In this document: in pieces, positions 1 to 8,452 of the stretch | Layout: every line of letters begins with the position of its first letter | How positions within the stretch are numbered: the first letter of the stretch is position 1 | DNA from: Prochlorococcus sp. AG-363-P01 | Lineage (GTDB): Bacteria; Cyanobacteriota; Cyanobacteriia; PCC-6307; Cyanobiaceae | Assembly: GCA_003278225.1 (NCBI GenBank) | Contig: QCGC01000001.1 | Span: 124,001-188,000 of the forward strand | Length of the DNA stretch: 64,000 nt | Reading direction: 5' to 3' | Notes under the pieces: model-generated | Told to the model about the DNA's origin: nothing | Databases searched by the model: none | Seen by the model: only the letters and a program-made list of their open reading frames with translations | Position numbers and translations under genes: made by a program

Positions 1-529
1 GAGTTTTGCCTGTACCTGGAGGCCCAATTAAAAGAATGCCTTTTGGAATTTTTGCTCCGAGCTTTATTAATTTCTCTGGTTTACGTAAGAAAGTGATAAT
101 TTCCTCCAGCTCTTCTTTTGCTTCTGCAATCCCAGCCACATCTTCGAAGCGTATATCAATATCCTCTGATTGAGCTCTCGCCTGGCTACTACCAAATCCT
201 AGAGTCTTATTAGCAATTGTGGTTGACTTTCGGATTATGGCTATAAGTGCAATTAGAAAAATAAGTAACAAGCCTACATTGCCTGTTAAGGAGGCAATGG
301 CTTGCTCTTTTTTAATGTCTTTTACAGTTAGTGGAGTTGAACTAGCTTCAGCAGCCCTCAGAATATTTTGATCATTCGGCAAAATAGGAACAATCTCATT
401 CCTACCGTCTGAATAACTAACTTCTACTTCTCTACGGGCTGGAACTAAAATCAGAGAGACAACCCTGCCTTCCTTCATCTCGGCAAGTAAGTTGCTATAA
501 CTGGGATTAGAGTTGAGTCTTGAGTCCAC
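1..529 (-). CDS. ftsH: FtsH-family ATP-dependent zinc metalloprotease, N-terminal part (runs off window)
   Basis: Only the first ~176 residues are inside the window. The reverse strand encodes the extracytoplasmic region ([14 protein letters not shown]), one hydrophobic helix ([17 protein letters not shown]), the linker [15 protein letters not shown] and the AAA Walker A motif GPPGTGKT at the window edge, the standard FtsH order. FtsH is a membrane-bound hexameric protease; in cyanobacteria it degrades damaged photosystem II and other membrane proteins. The frame is closed upstream by TAG at 542-544. The first usable start is GTG at 529 and the first ATG is at 478. Neither gives the N-terminal membrane helix FtsH usually has. 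Family is certain, start is not. Confidence 0.88.
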   Translation of the reverse strand, partial: MDSRLNSNPSYSNLLAEMKEGRVVSLILVPARREVEVSYSDGRNEIVPILPNDQNILRAAEASSTPLTVKDIKKEQAIASLTGNVGLLLIFLIALIAIIRKSTTIANKTLGFGSSQARAQSEDIDIRFEDVAGIAEAKEELEEIITFLRKPEKLIKLGAKIPKGILLIGPPGTGKT

Positions 530-715
530 TAATTTAGTTGTCTAAGTGACTGAAGAATGGCTGCTTTCCTCTTCAGCTTTTCAGTGTTGTAAAAAAGGGA
601 AGAAGATATCATCAGGTTCTCGCCATTTTATCCATATTCCTTCTTATAGGAACTTATACGATTTGACGCAAGGCATCATAAACGTGGAATATGGTATTGA
701 ATACTAGTTATTAGA

Positions 716-892
716 ATGGCAGTACCTAAGAAGAAAACCTCGAAGGGCAAACGTAACCAAAGACACGCAGTATGGAAAGCTAAGGCTGCCACGGCTGCTG
801 AAAAAGCACTTTCCCTTGGCAAGTCTGTTTTGAGTGGCAGAGCACAAGGATTCGTATACCCGATGGATGAAGAGGAAGAAAGCGATGAATAA
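716..892 (+). CDS. rpmF: 50S ribosomal protein L32
   Basis: The 58-residue product begins [20 protein letters not shown], the classic L32 N-terminus, and ends in an acidic tail (DEEEESDE). L32 is a small protein of the large ribosomal subunit. The usual bacterial zinc-binding cysteines are absent, as in many cyanobacterial and plastid L32 proteins. It is transcribed divergently from ftsH across a 186-bp gap and converges on the Ycf20 gene. The ATG is fixed by the universal MAVPK start. Confidence 0.97.
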   Translation: MAVPKKKTSKGKRNQRHAVWKAKAATAAEKALSLGKSVLSGRAQGFVYPMDEEEESDE

Positions 893-913
893 TAACCAAC
901 TTACAAACTAATT

Positions 914-948
914 CTTATTTAAAAAGAAGTATCTATGCTTCAAATAAG
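914..948. terminator. Possible hairpin between convergent rpmF and Ycf20 genes
   Basis: The arms CTTATTT (914-920) and AAATAAG (942-948) are complementary and enclose a second inner pairing GAAG/CTTC. The hairpin lies 22 bases after the rpmF stop, between convergent genes, where a shared terminator would be expected. It is AT-rich and has a bulge, so stability is modest. Confidence 0.35.
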
Positions 949-1001
949 CTATAGATAGAGCCTGTAACCTTAGAGGGGCTAATTGATTCTGAATTAAATT
1001 T

Positions 1002-1331
1002 TTAAGACCCTAATTTGAAGGCCTCTAAACATACTGAATAAATAGAACCTATTCTAAGATTATCAATAATTAGCCAATGTAAAGGCCATGGTGTTTTAGT
1101 TACATAAGACCTGAGTCGAATCAATAATTCAATTATTATCACCATAACAAGTACCACAATAGGCCTTTGACCAATCCTTTGAAGGAAATATACAGTCAAG
1201 TTACTTCCTAAATAATAACCTAGTAGAATTGAAATTAATCCAATAGATCTTCTATTCCAAGGTCCAGAAAAAGATCTAGAGAAGTATGATAAAAGCTGGT
1301 CTAGCAAATTTGTAAAGCGAGTATTCTGCAA
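1002..1331 (-). CDS. Ycf20-like protein (DUF565 family)
   Basis: The 109-residue protein matches the cyanobacterial/plastid Ycf20 family (DUF565). Its N-terminus carries the characteristic stretch RRSIGLISILLGYYLGSNL, and a second hydrophobic segment (PIVVLVMVIIIELLIRL) follows, so two membrane helices are likely. Plant and green-algal members affect non-photochemical quenching; the cyanobacterial role is not established. It lies 8 bases downstream of the HAD hydrolase gene on the same strand, so the two are probably co-transcribed. Confidence 0.8.
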   Translation of the reverse strand: MQNTRFTNLLDQLLSYFSRSFSGPWNRRSIGLISILLGYYLGSNLTVYFLQRIGQRPIVVLVMVIIIELLIRLRSYVTKTPWPLHWLIIDNLRIGSIYSVCLEAFKLGS

Positions 1332-1339
1332 TGGAAGCT

Positions 1340-2095
1340 CTATTCTCCTTTTAGAATATTATTTAAATATTCCAACGTAATATAACCGTGTTTGCAAGAC
1401 TTTCCTCTCAAAACTGTACAAAATTTATTCGGATCTCCCAAATTGTCTAGAATTGATTGTGCGTGACTCATCTCATCGTAAATGATCTTATTAAATGAGG
1501 GTAATGTGAGAATGGAATTAAGGGACGCTTTAGTGGCAGAAAGTAGACCAGGAATTGAATCTTCAATTACTATAATTCGTTCGGGATTTATACCACTTAC
1601 ATTAATAGCCTTCAAGTAAGCTTCTGGATGAGGCTTATGTTGTTTTACATCTTCATAAGTAATATAACCTTGAAAATATGAATTCAATCCATTTTTAAAA
1701 TGCTTACTGATTAATGCATCAACAGCTTTTCTACTACTTGTTGTAACAATATATTGGCTTAGGCCATTTGTATTGATTTCCTCTATTAATCGCTTAACGC
1801 CAATTCTTAGGGGAACCTTACCAGAGTAAATCGCATCTTTGTAATATTCCTGTTTTCTCTCATGTATTTTTTCCAAGATACTGTTATGTAAATCAGTCTT
1901 TTTTAACTTGGCATAGTAGTTAATTCTATTAAATCCGCCTTGAATACTTAAAAGTTGAGCATAAGTTTGAACATCCCATTCCCAATCAAGATTAAACTCT
2001 GAAAATGCATTATTGAAGGCAATTCTATGTCCATACATTTCTGTATCTGCAAGAGTACCATCAACATCCCAAAAAACAGATTTTAGTTTTGTCAT
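1340..2095 (-). CDS. HAD-superfamily hydrolase, CbbY/phosphoglycolate-phosphatase-like
   Basis: This 251-residue protein opens with HAD motif I, VFWDVDGTLADTE (nucleophile Asp and general acid Asp near residues 10-12). Motif II is the Thr/Ser region VTTSSRKAV and motif III/IV the later VIEDSIPGLLSA, with the helical cap domain between them. Such enzymes dephosphorylate sugar phosphates or phosphoglycolate in the cytosol; CbbY members act on Calvin-cycle by-products such as xylulose bisphosphate. Substrate cannot be read from the sequence. It starts at ATG 2095 and is followed closely by the Ycf20 gene. Confidence 0.85.
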   Translation of the reverse strand: MTKLKSVFWDVDGTLADTEMYGHRIAFNNAFSEFNLDWEWDVQTYAQLLSIQGGFNRINYYAKLKKTDLHNSILEKIHERKQEYYKDAIYSGKVPLRIGVKRLIEEINTNGLSQYIVTTSSRKAVDALISKHFKNGLNSYFQGYITYEDVKQHKPHPEAYLKAINVSGINPERIIVIEDSIPGLLSATKASLNSILTLPSFNKIIYDEMSHAQSILDNLGDPNKFCTVLRGKSCKHGYITLEYLNNILKGE

Positions 2096-2166
2096 AAAGC
2101 TTCTAATAAGCTTGCCAAAATTGATTATGCCCTAAACATACATTAAACTAAAAATAGTACTAACAA

Positions 2167-4056
2167 ATTGAAATTTCTAAATACTCTTGGCAACTACCAA
2201 AGCCTATTGGAAACAAACAATTATTAGGAGTTGATTTACCATTAGCATTACAGTCAGTTTTAATACGTCGAGGGATAGGAAGCAAAAATGAATTTTTAGA
2301 ATTCTTTCTTCCATCAAAGTTTGGCGATTTAAAATTACATTTTAGGGATTTGAGTAAGGCTGTCATTCGTCTAAGAAATTCACTCGTTGAGAAGGAATTA
2401 GTGGCTATTTGTGGAGATTATGATGCAGATGGAATGACAAGCACAGCATTACTAATAAATGCATTAAATGAGATGGGTTTTAAAACTGTTGCTGCAATTC
2501 CATCCCGAATTGAAGATGGGTATGGCCTTAATACAAAAATGATATCTAAATTACAAGAGCTTGGCGTAAAGTTGGTAATAACGGTCGATAATGGAATCAA
2601 TGCATTTGAAGCAATTGATTTAGCTAACAATTTAAATATAGATGTAATCATCACTGATCATCACCAAATTAAAGACTCATTGCCTAAGTCTTATGCACTA
2701 ATTCATCCACATAAAACACCCTCGAACTCTGAATATAAGAACTTAGCAGGTGTTGGACTTGCCTATATACTTGCTTCTACACTAGCAGTAGAAGTTAACA
2801 AATTATCTTCTCTTAAGATAGCATTAGATCTTTTTTGTATTGGTACAATTGCTGATATGGCTCCTGTCACTGGATTCAACCGTTACCTGCTAAAGAAAGG
2901 GCTTAAAATCATCCACTTAACTGAATGCAAGGGTTTAAGCGCACTGTATAAACAATGTAGATTTAACCATAATCAAATTACAGCAAGGGAAATAAGTTTT
3001 CAAATTGCTCCTAGAATAAATGCTGTAGGCAGGATAGGTAATCCTGACTTAGTATTAAATCTATTTAGTGAAACTGATAGTACTATAGCGAATCAATTGG
3101 CAAAAGAATGTGATAAAATAAATAATAAGAGAAGAAATATCAGTGAGACTATTGAGTCTGAAGCAAAAGCAATATTAGAAGCAGACAAAAACATAGAACA
3201 TTCTTTTATTTTAATAGCTCAATCACATTGGCATCCAGGGGTTATTGGAATAGTTGCCTCAAGAATTGTAGAGGAATTTAATAGGCCCACGGCACTTTTA
3301 GCGAAAAGTAACGATGGTCTATTTAGGGCTTCCGTAAGGTCACCACATGGATTTTCTGTGATAGGAGCACTTGAGGATTGCTCTTCCCTACTTGAAACCT
3401 TTGGTGGACATCCATTGGCTGGTGGTTTCACAATAAAAGGAGAAAACATAAACGAACTGCACGATAGATTGAATACTATTGCTGATGACTGGTTAAAAAA
3501 TACTCTACATTCATCTTTTATCAGGCCAGAGGCATATCTCAAACTATCTGAGATTAATTCAAGCTTTTGGGCTAAATTATCGGAGCTTGAACCTTTTGGT
3601 ATCTCAAATCCAAGGCCACTCTTCTGGTCCAGAAAATGCAAGATAGATCAATTAAAAATACTTAAAGGAGGACATACGAAGTTCACATTCTCGCAAGATA
3701 ACCTTCAAATTGATGGTATTAAATGGAGAGCTAGATATACAAACAATATTCCTGAATTAGTTGACATTGCATTCTATATCTCCCTCAATAAATGGAGAAA
3801 CAAAGAGCAATTTCAATTAGAGATTATTGGGATAAAACCAAGTGAGGATATTTGCTTGTTAAACAAATCTGGGCAGATATATAAATGCTATGGAAATTCT
3901 GATAGTTATGCAATGATTGAGAATTCTGTTGGTAAGAAGCTTTTATTTTCATTAGAACCTCCTTACAATATAATTGATAATTCGTATGGCACAGATTCCA
4001 GCTATATTAACTCCTTAAAAGATGATGTACTTTTAGCTTTTGGGATAGTTAATTAA
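2167..4056 (+). CDS. recJ: Single-stranded-DNA exonuclease RecJ (non-canonical start)
   Basis: RecJ is a 5'-3' single-strand exonuclease in recombination and mismatch repair. DHH phosphoesterase motifs are clear: CGDYDADGMTS, then TDHHQIKDSLP. The DHHA1 part contains ASVRSPHGFSVIGAL and GGHPLAGGF. The first ATG/GTG/TTG in frame is TTG at 2350, but 61 codons upstream are open and read like a RecJ N-terminus (WQLPKPIG, LPLALQSVLIRRGI, EFFLPSKFGDL). This stretch opens after TAA at 2161-2163 and holds no ATG, GTG or TTG. ATT at 2167 or 2173 is the only plausible start type seen, hence the chosen start (about 629 residues). Function is secure; the start is inferred. Confidence 0.88.
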   Translation: MEISKYSWQLPKPIGNKQLLGVDLPLALQSVLIRRGIGSKNEFLEFFLPSKFGDLKLHFRDLSKAVIRLRNSLVEKELVAICGDYDADGMTSTALLINALNEMGFKTVAAIPSRIEDGYGLNTKMISKLQELGVKLVITVDNGINAFEAIDLANNLNIDVIITDHHQIKDSLPKSYALIHPHKTPSNSEYKNLAGVGLAYILASTLAVEVNKLSSLKIALDLFCIGTIADMAPVTGFNRYLLKKGLKIIHLTECKGLSALYKQCRFNHNQITAREISFQIAPRINAVGRIGNPDLVLNLFSETDSTIANQLAKECDKINNKRRNISETIESEAKAILEADKNIEHSFILIAQSHWHPGVIGIVASRIVEEFNRPTALLAKSNDGLFRASVRSPHGFSVIGALEDCSSLLETFGGHPLAGGFTIKGENINELHDRLNTIADDWLKNTLHSSFIRPEAYLKLSEINSSFWAKLSELEPFGISNPRPLFWSRKCKIDQLKILKGGHTKFTFSQDNLQIDGIKWRARYTNNIPELVDIAFYISLNKWRNKEQFQLEIIGIKPSEDICLLNKSGQIYKCYGNSDSYAMIENSVGKKLLFSLEPPYNIIDNSYGTDSSYINSLKDDVLLAFGIVN

Positions 4057-4084
4057 GGTATAATCTAAGATTAAGAGATTTTAT

Positions 4085-4123
4085 ATTAAAAACTCTAGAG
4101 ACGATTAACTCATCTCTAGAGTT
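4085..4123 (-). terminator. Intrinsic terminator for psb30, possibly bidirectional
   Basis: A perfect 11-bp inverted repeat (4091-4101 with 4113-4123, loop 11 nt) lies between the recJ stop and the 3' end of psb30. Read on the minus strand the hairpin is followed by TTTTTAATATAA, a good U-tract, so it should end psb30 transcription. It may also slow recJ transcripts coming the other way. Confidence 0.65.
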
Positions 4124-4151
4124 CAGGTAGACATTTGTATATTGTATTTAC

Positions 4152-4229
4152 TTATCTTCTATAGAAAATAAGTGCAATAATTGCTGGTCCTGCTAGAACA
4201 ACAGCAGCAAGTGGGATGAGATTGCCCAT
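4152..4229 (-). CDS. psb30: Photosystem II protein Psb30 (Ycf12)
   Basis: A 25-residue open frame on the minus strand encodes one membrane helix ending AGPAIIALIFYRR. The segment V-x-AGP-x-IIxLxxxRR is the hallmark of Psb30/Ycf12, a single-helix photosystem II subunit near cytochrome b559. It is shorter at the N-terminus than Thermosynechococcus Psb30, in keeping with streamlined picocyanobacterial versions. It stands alone between recJ and the YkgJ-type gene, with a terminator hairpin behind it. Confidence 0.8.
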   Translation of the reverse strand: MGNLIPLAAVVLAGPAIIALIFYRR

Positions 4230-4343
4230 GGTTGTGTGAGACGAGAGAGTTTATTGAAGGATTATTCCTTTTGACACAATAAAAGAAAAAGGCGCTATAA
4301 GTCCAATTAAAAAAGATTGCTGTGATGGGTTGTTACAGCTTTT

Positions 4344-4721
4344 ATGATGACGGACTACAAGGAACAATGGAATTGCATTTCCAATTGCGGTGCCTGTTGC
4401 CGTCTTGCCCCACTAGAACGTCTTGAAGCACTAGAGGCTCTAAGCCCTGCAGAAGAGGTTGAATACCTAAAAATGGTTGGTCAGGATGGCTGGTGCATTC
4501 ATTACGATAGTGGTTCTAGGAGCTGTAGGATTTATAAAGACAGGCCTGAATTCTGTAGGGTCTGCAATCTAAAAAGGTTTTTCGACTTAGCCAATGAAGA
4601 GCCCCAATCAATTGCAATCTCTTTTTGTCGCCAACATATAAGAGCCGTTTACGGAGGGAAGAGTAAAGAAATGAAAAAATTTCAAAAAGAACTACGTATA
4701 AAGAAAAAGAAACATGAATGA
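4344..4721 (+). CDS. YkgJ-family cysteine-cluster protein
   Basis: The 125-residue protein has the YkgJ (UPF0153) cysteine pattern: NCGACCRL near residue 15, then CIHYD, CRIY, PEFCRVC and FCRQH. These cysteines are thought to bind zinc or iron; some relatives are called Fe-S oxidoreductases, but the biochemical role is unproven. The C-terminus is lysine-rich (KELRIKKKKHE). Two ATGs are adjacent at 4344 and 4347. Its 3' end overlaps the next gene by 8 bases, suggesting translational coupling with the UPF0016 pair. Confidence 0.8.
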   Translation: MMTDYKEQWNCISNCGACCRLAPLERLEALEALSPAEEVEYLKMVGQDGWCIHYDSGSRSCRIYKDRPEFCRVCNLKRFFDLANEEPQSIAISFCRQHIRAVYGGKSKEMKKFQKELRIKKKKHE

Positions 4722-5070
4722 ACAACAAAAGCAATCAATTGAAGAGCAAAGCAGTAAAGGCCCTGATATAAAAGGCTTCCTAGCAGTATTTGTATCAACT
4801 TTTACGACTGTATTTATAGCTGAATTAGGTGACAAGACTCAAATTGCGACTTTGCTTCTTACAGCTCAATCAGGAATGCCCTTAATAGTTTTCATTGGTT
4901 CAGCATCTGCCTTAATCTGTTCTAGTTTGATGGGCGTCATCATTGGTACCTGGTTAGCCAAAAAGATTCCTGCTGAGAAACTCGAATACGCAGCTGGAAT
5001 GTTAATGGTTGGTATTGGCTTGTATATGAGCCTACAGGCATCACAAAATCTTCTTAATAATCTTGTCTGA
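4714..5070 (+). CDS. UPF0016/TMEM165-family half-size manganese exchanger, subunit 1
   Basis: The 118-residue protein has three predicted membrane helices and one copy of the family signature E-x-G-D-K-T (IAELGDKTQIATLLL) near residue 34. Full-length members (Mnx, GDT1, TMEM165) carry two such repeats. Here each repeat is on its own gene, like the cyanobacterial hemi-manganese exchangers Hmx1/Hmx2, which work as a hetero-oligomer to move Mn2+ across the thylakoid or plasma membrane. The second half follows after 6 bases. A soluble acidic/polar N-terminus precedes the first helix. Substrate is inferred from the family. Confidence 0.85.
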   Translation: MNEQQKQSIEEQSSKGPDIKGFLAVFVSTFTTVFIAELGDKTQIATLLLTAQSGMPLIVFIGSASALICSSLMGVIIGTWLAKKIPAEKLEYAAGMLMVGIGLYMSLQASQNLLNNLV

Positions 5071-5076
5071 TTTGAG

Positions 5077-5409
5077 ATGCTGTCACTTTTCATAGCGACT
5101 TTCACAACCGTTTTCCTGGCAGAACTTGGTGACAAAACACAATTAGCAACTGTTGCTATCAGTGGGACAAGCAAAAGGCCATTAGCTGTCTTCCTTGGCT
5201 CTTCAAGTGCTCTTGTTTTGGCTAGTTTATTAGGAGTAGTGGCAGGCACTTCAATAACATCTTTCATTCCAAACGATATGTTGAAAGCCTTAGCCGCAAT
5301 AGGTTTTATTTGGATTGGATCGAGATTACTATGGCCATTAACGCAAAGTAAAGATGATATTGTTGAGTCAAATAACAAAATAAAAGCAGATGCTGACAAC
5401 AATACCTAA
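5077..5409 (+). CDS. UPF0016/TMEM165-family half-size manganese exchanger, subunit 2
   Basis: The 110-residue protein is the second single-repeat member of the pair, with the signature LAELGDKTQLATVAI close to the N-terminus and three predicted helices. Residues around the signature are nearly identical to the upstream gene, so the pair looks like a split internal duplication that stayed adjacent. By family knowledge the two acidic motifs, one from each chain, would form the cation-binding site. The tail is charged (KSKDDIVESNNK-like) and probably cytoplasmic. Confidence 0.85.
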   Translation: MLSLFIATFTTVFLAELGDKTQLATVAISGTSKRPLAVFLGSSSALVLASLLGVVAGTSITSFIPNDMLKALAAIGFIWIGSRLLWPLTQSKDDIVESNNKIKADADNNT

Positions 5410-5495
5410 TATGTTCTTTATATAATGATTAAATTACATTTATAGGTAAATAAGCTTCATCTTCATTTACACCCACATCAGATCCTAAACAAATT

Positions 5496-7850
5496 ATGAT
5501 TACGGTTTCTAATCTTCTTGACCATTTATCTCTGCATGAGACATTTGAAATTAAGAAAATTGAAAAGATACATAAAATTAGTAACAAGGCAGAGAGAAAG
5601 AAACTTGAAATAGCCTTAACAGCACTTTCAAGGCTAGGAATTATTGAAATCCATGAAAGTGGCCTGTTAAAGCTGAAAGAGGATCATTCGTTGATAAAAG
5701 CCCGGTTACGTTGTAGCTCCAAAGGATATTGTTTTGCTGTTAGAGATGACAAAAAAGGAGATGATATCTATGTAAGAGATAACTTCCTCAATCATGCTTG
5801 GAATGGTGATCGTGTTCTAGTCAAAATTACTAGAGAAGCTGTAAGAAGAAGATCCCCTGAAGGGAAAGTCCAATGTATATTAGAGCGATCATCATCGAAT
5901 ATTCCTTGCTTACTAGATATTGAAAATGATGATTTACTAGCTATCCCTCTCGATGACAGAATACTGACATCTATACAGTTAAATGAATCAGATAAACCTT
6001 ATTTTAGTGAAGAGAGGAAGCAAAATCTTTTTGAAGTAGAGATAGATCGTTTTCCAATCGCACAATACGACGCAATTGGACATATTGTTAGGCCCCTACC
6101 TCTAGATGCAGGAAATAAGGGCGATATAGATATTCTTTTAACCAAAAATAATCTTCATAAATGTATTCCATCTCCAAAGAGTGCAATCAAGAGCCCTGTA
6201 GAGAAAAATAGAAGGGACCTAACCAATCAAGAAACTTTAATATTTAGAAGTTGGAACTCTGAAGATGCTCCGCCATTACCAGCTATTCATGTAGTTCCCT
6301 TTGCCGGTGGAATGAGGTTATGGATACACTCACCATCTGTGGCCGAAAGAGTTGGGATAGGAAATAATTTAGATAACTGGTTACTAGAAAAAGGGCAAGC
6401 TCACTGTCTTGGAGATATGTGGAAACCACTATTAAACAAAAATCTTACAAAAGCCTGTGACTTTAAAGTTGGCTCTGCTAATAAGGCAATTAGTGTTCAA
6501 CTTGATATCAGCTCAGAAGGAGAAGTTATTGATTGGGAATTTTTCTTATCAGAAATACAACCAGTAGCGGAAGTTAATTGTGAGCACTTGACATCTATTG
6601 AAAATAGAAAACCAAAGTCACGAACAATACCTACCATATTAAAACCTCTTAAAGCTCAACTAGTTCAAATACAAAGTGCTATTTTCACCGCACAACTTCT
6701 GTTCAAAAGAGAGAAAGAAGAAGGCTTAATAGAATTAGATTTACCGACACCAGACATCAAAAACTTATCTGAATTGTCATGGCAAGAACCAGGAGATGAG
6801 TTTAATCAGTGGAAATTACCTTTAAACCAGACTGATCCACAGTCAATTCTATGCCCATTGTTAAGAGCGGCTAATAAAGCCTTTTATAGACATATACATC
6901 AGTTAAATATTCCGGGTCTACGAATTAAATCAGATTCCATTGATAAAAATACATTAAATGATGTAGTAAAGTCAGCACTGGCACTTGAACTTAAACTTGA
7001 ACTAGACGAGCAAGGTGTTACAACTGCCTCTCAATTAGCTGATTTATTTGCTAAAAATACTTCTAGAAGAGTTCTAGATAAACTATTAAGAAATTGCTTG
7101 CCAACCCCAAAATTAACTAGTTGTGAAAGTCAATCTAATTCAACACAAGAGGTAGAAATCAGTCCTAATGGTCAATTAGATCGCTCAGCACAAGCTCCTT
7201 GGACATGCCCTACCTTAAACTATTATGAAATAATTAATCAAAGAATAATAATTGCCTTATTAAGGGAAGGCAAATCAAGGCCATCAGCACGACACAAAGT
7301 CACAATAAATCTAGGCAAGAAAGACTGTTGTAAGGAAATAGATTGGCCTATATTTACACCAACAACACTTTTAAATTTAAATAAGCTTACTGAAGAAAGA
7401 TTAGTAACACGATTAAATTCTCAAAGAAGAATTGCAAAGTCATTACGGAATGGAATAGTTTCAATGGCTCTAGCACGAGCTATTGAACCACTCGTAGGTC
7501 AAGAAATGGAAGCAGTGATCAGTGGCGTTCAAAGTTATGGCTTTTTTGCAGAAATACTCCCCTTCATGGCAGAAGGACTTGTTCATGTAAGTTCTTTGAA
7601 TGATGATTGGTACGAGTACAGGTCACGTCAGAGCAGATTAATTGGTAGGAAAAGCAAAATGATATATCAACTGGGCGATATGCTAAAAGTTAAAATTATA
7701 AAAGTAGATATCCTCAAAAATCAGATAGATCTTGAGGTATTTGAGGAAAAAAATAGTAATGATGATACTAGCAAAGAAATAGAGCAACAAGATTCATTAA
7801 ATACATTTACTGAACTTGTTCCAGTGTCAATAGAAGAGACAAGTATATGA
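5496..7850 (+). CDS. RNase II/R (RNB) family protein with degenerate catalytic motifs
   Basis: The 784-residue protein has the RNase II/R layout: N-terminal cold-shock-like region (residues ~65-110), RNB core (~240-640) and C-terminal S1 domain (~670-755, GQEMEAVISGVQSYGFFAEI). The RNB entry RRDLTNQETLIFRSWNSEDA aligns with the active-site segment of E. coli RNase II, but of the four metal-binding Asp only the one in SED remains; the paired DD is PP. The later SPIRKY-D box reads CPTLNYYEI, losing the catalytic Arg. It therefore looks non-catalytic, perhaps an RNA-binding protein. It overlaps ubiX by 4 bases. Confidence 0.8.
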   Translation: MITVSNLLDHLSLHETFEIKKIEKIHKISNKAERKKLEIALTALSRLGIIEIHESGLLKLKEDHSLIKARLRCSSKGYCFAVRDDKKGDDIYVRDNFLNHAWNGDRVLVKITREAVRRRSPEGKVQCILERSSSNIPCLLDIENDDLLAIPLDDRILTSIQLNESDKPYFSEERKQNLFEVEIDRFPIAQYDAIGHIVRPLPLDAGNKGDIDILLTKNNLHKCIPSPKSAIKSPVEKNRRDLTNQETLIFRSWNSEDAPPLPAIHVVPFAGGMRLWIHSPSVAERVGIGNNLDNWLLEKGQAHCLGDMWKPLLNKNLTKACDFKVGSANKAISVQLDISSEGEVIDWEFFLSEIQPVAEVNCEHLTSIENRKPKSRTIPTILKPLKAQLVQIQSAIFTAQLLFKREKEEGLIELDLPTPDIKNLSELSWQEPGDEFNQWKLPLNQTDPQSILCPLLRAANKAFYRHIHQLNIPGLRIKSDSIDKNTLNDVVKSALALELKLELDEQGVTTASQLADLFAKNTSRRVLDKLLRNCLPTPKLTSCESQSNSTQEVEISPNGQLDRSAQAPWTCPTLNYYEIINQRIIIALLREGKSRPSARHKVTINLGKKDCCKEIDWPIFTPTTLLNLNKLTEERLVTRLNSQRRIAKSLRNGIVSMALARAIEPLVGQEMEAVISGVQSYGFFAEILPFMAEGLVHVSSLNDDWYEYRSRQSRLIGRKSKMIYQLGDMLKVKIIKVDILKNQIDLEVFEEKNSNDDTSKEIEQQDSLNTFTELVPVSIEETSI

Positions 7851-8452
7851 AAACATTTGTTTTAGCTGTTACTGGAGCTTCTGCTCAAATACTAGCTGAA
7901 CGCTCTATTGAAATACTCTTAAATAACAACTATAACCTACACCTTGTTTTAAGCCGTGGTGCTTACGAAGTATGGCTATCTGAAATAGGTGTCAAGATTC
8001 CTCTAGATCCTATAATCCAACGGAATTTCTGGATTGAGCGATTAAATATTAAAAATGGAACATTAATCTGTCACAAATGGAACGAGAATTCAGCCTGTAT
8101 TGCAAGTGGTAGTTTCAAAACTAATGGTATGGCAATAGTTCCCTGTAGTATGGGAACGTTGGGAAGAATAGCTGCAGGATTCTCGTTAAATTTAATCGAA
8201 AGATGTGCTGATGTACATTTAAAAGAAGGTCGCCCATTAATTATTGCTCCTAGAGAAACCCCACTTAGCTTGATACACTTAAGGAATATGACAACTTTAC
8301 TTGAGACTGGTGCAACTATATTCCCACCAATACCAGCTTGGTATACATCGCCAAAAAATATAGAAGAAATGGTTGATTTTTTAGTAATCAGACTTTTCGA
8401 CACTTTAGGAGAAGATCTAGCCCCTTTAAATCGCTGGGCTGGCCCTAAATAA
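7847..8452 (+). CDS. ubiX: Flavin prenyltransferase UbiX
   Basis: The 201-residue protein begins with the flavoprotein fold TFVLAVTGASAQILAER and contains VPCSMGTLGRIAAGFS and APRETPLSLIHLRNM, the conserved UbiX/Pad1 sites for FMN, the prenyl phosphate and the Arg-Glu catalytic pair. UbiX makes prenylated FMN, the cofactor of UbiD-type decarboxylases used in prenylquinone synthesis. The start overlaps the preceding stop (ATGA), and the next gene starts at its own stop (TAATG), so the three are translationally coupled. Confidence 0.93.
   Translation: MKTFVLAVTGASAQILAERSIEILLNNNYNLHLVLSRGAYEVWLSEIGVKIPLDPIIQRNFWIERLNIKNGTLICHKWNENSACIASGSFKTNGMAIVPCSMGTLGRIAAGFSLNLIERCADVHLKEGRPLIIAPRETPLSLIHLRNMTTLLETGATIFPPIPAWYTSPKNIEEMVDFLVIRLFDTLGEDLAPLNRWAGPK

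Noticed and set aside
3219-3641. 140-codon minus-strand frame inside recJ
   Set aside because: Antisense to a conserved gene with the RecJ DHHA1 region on the plus strand.
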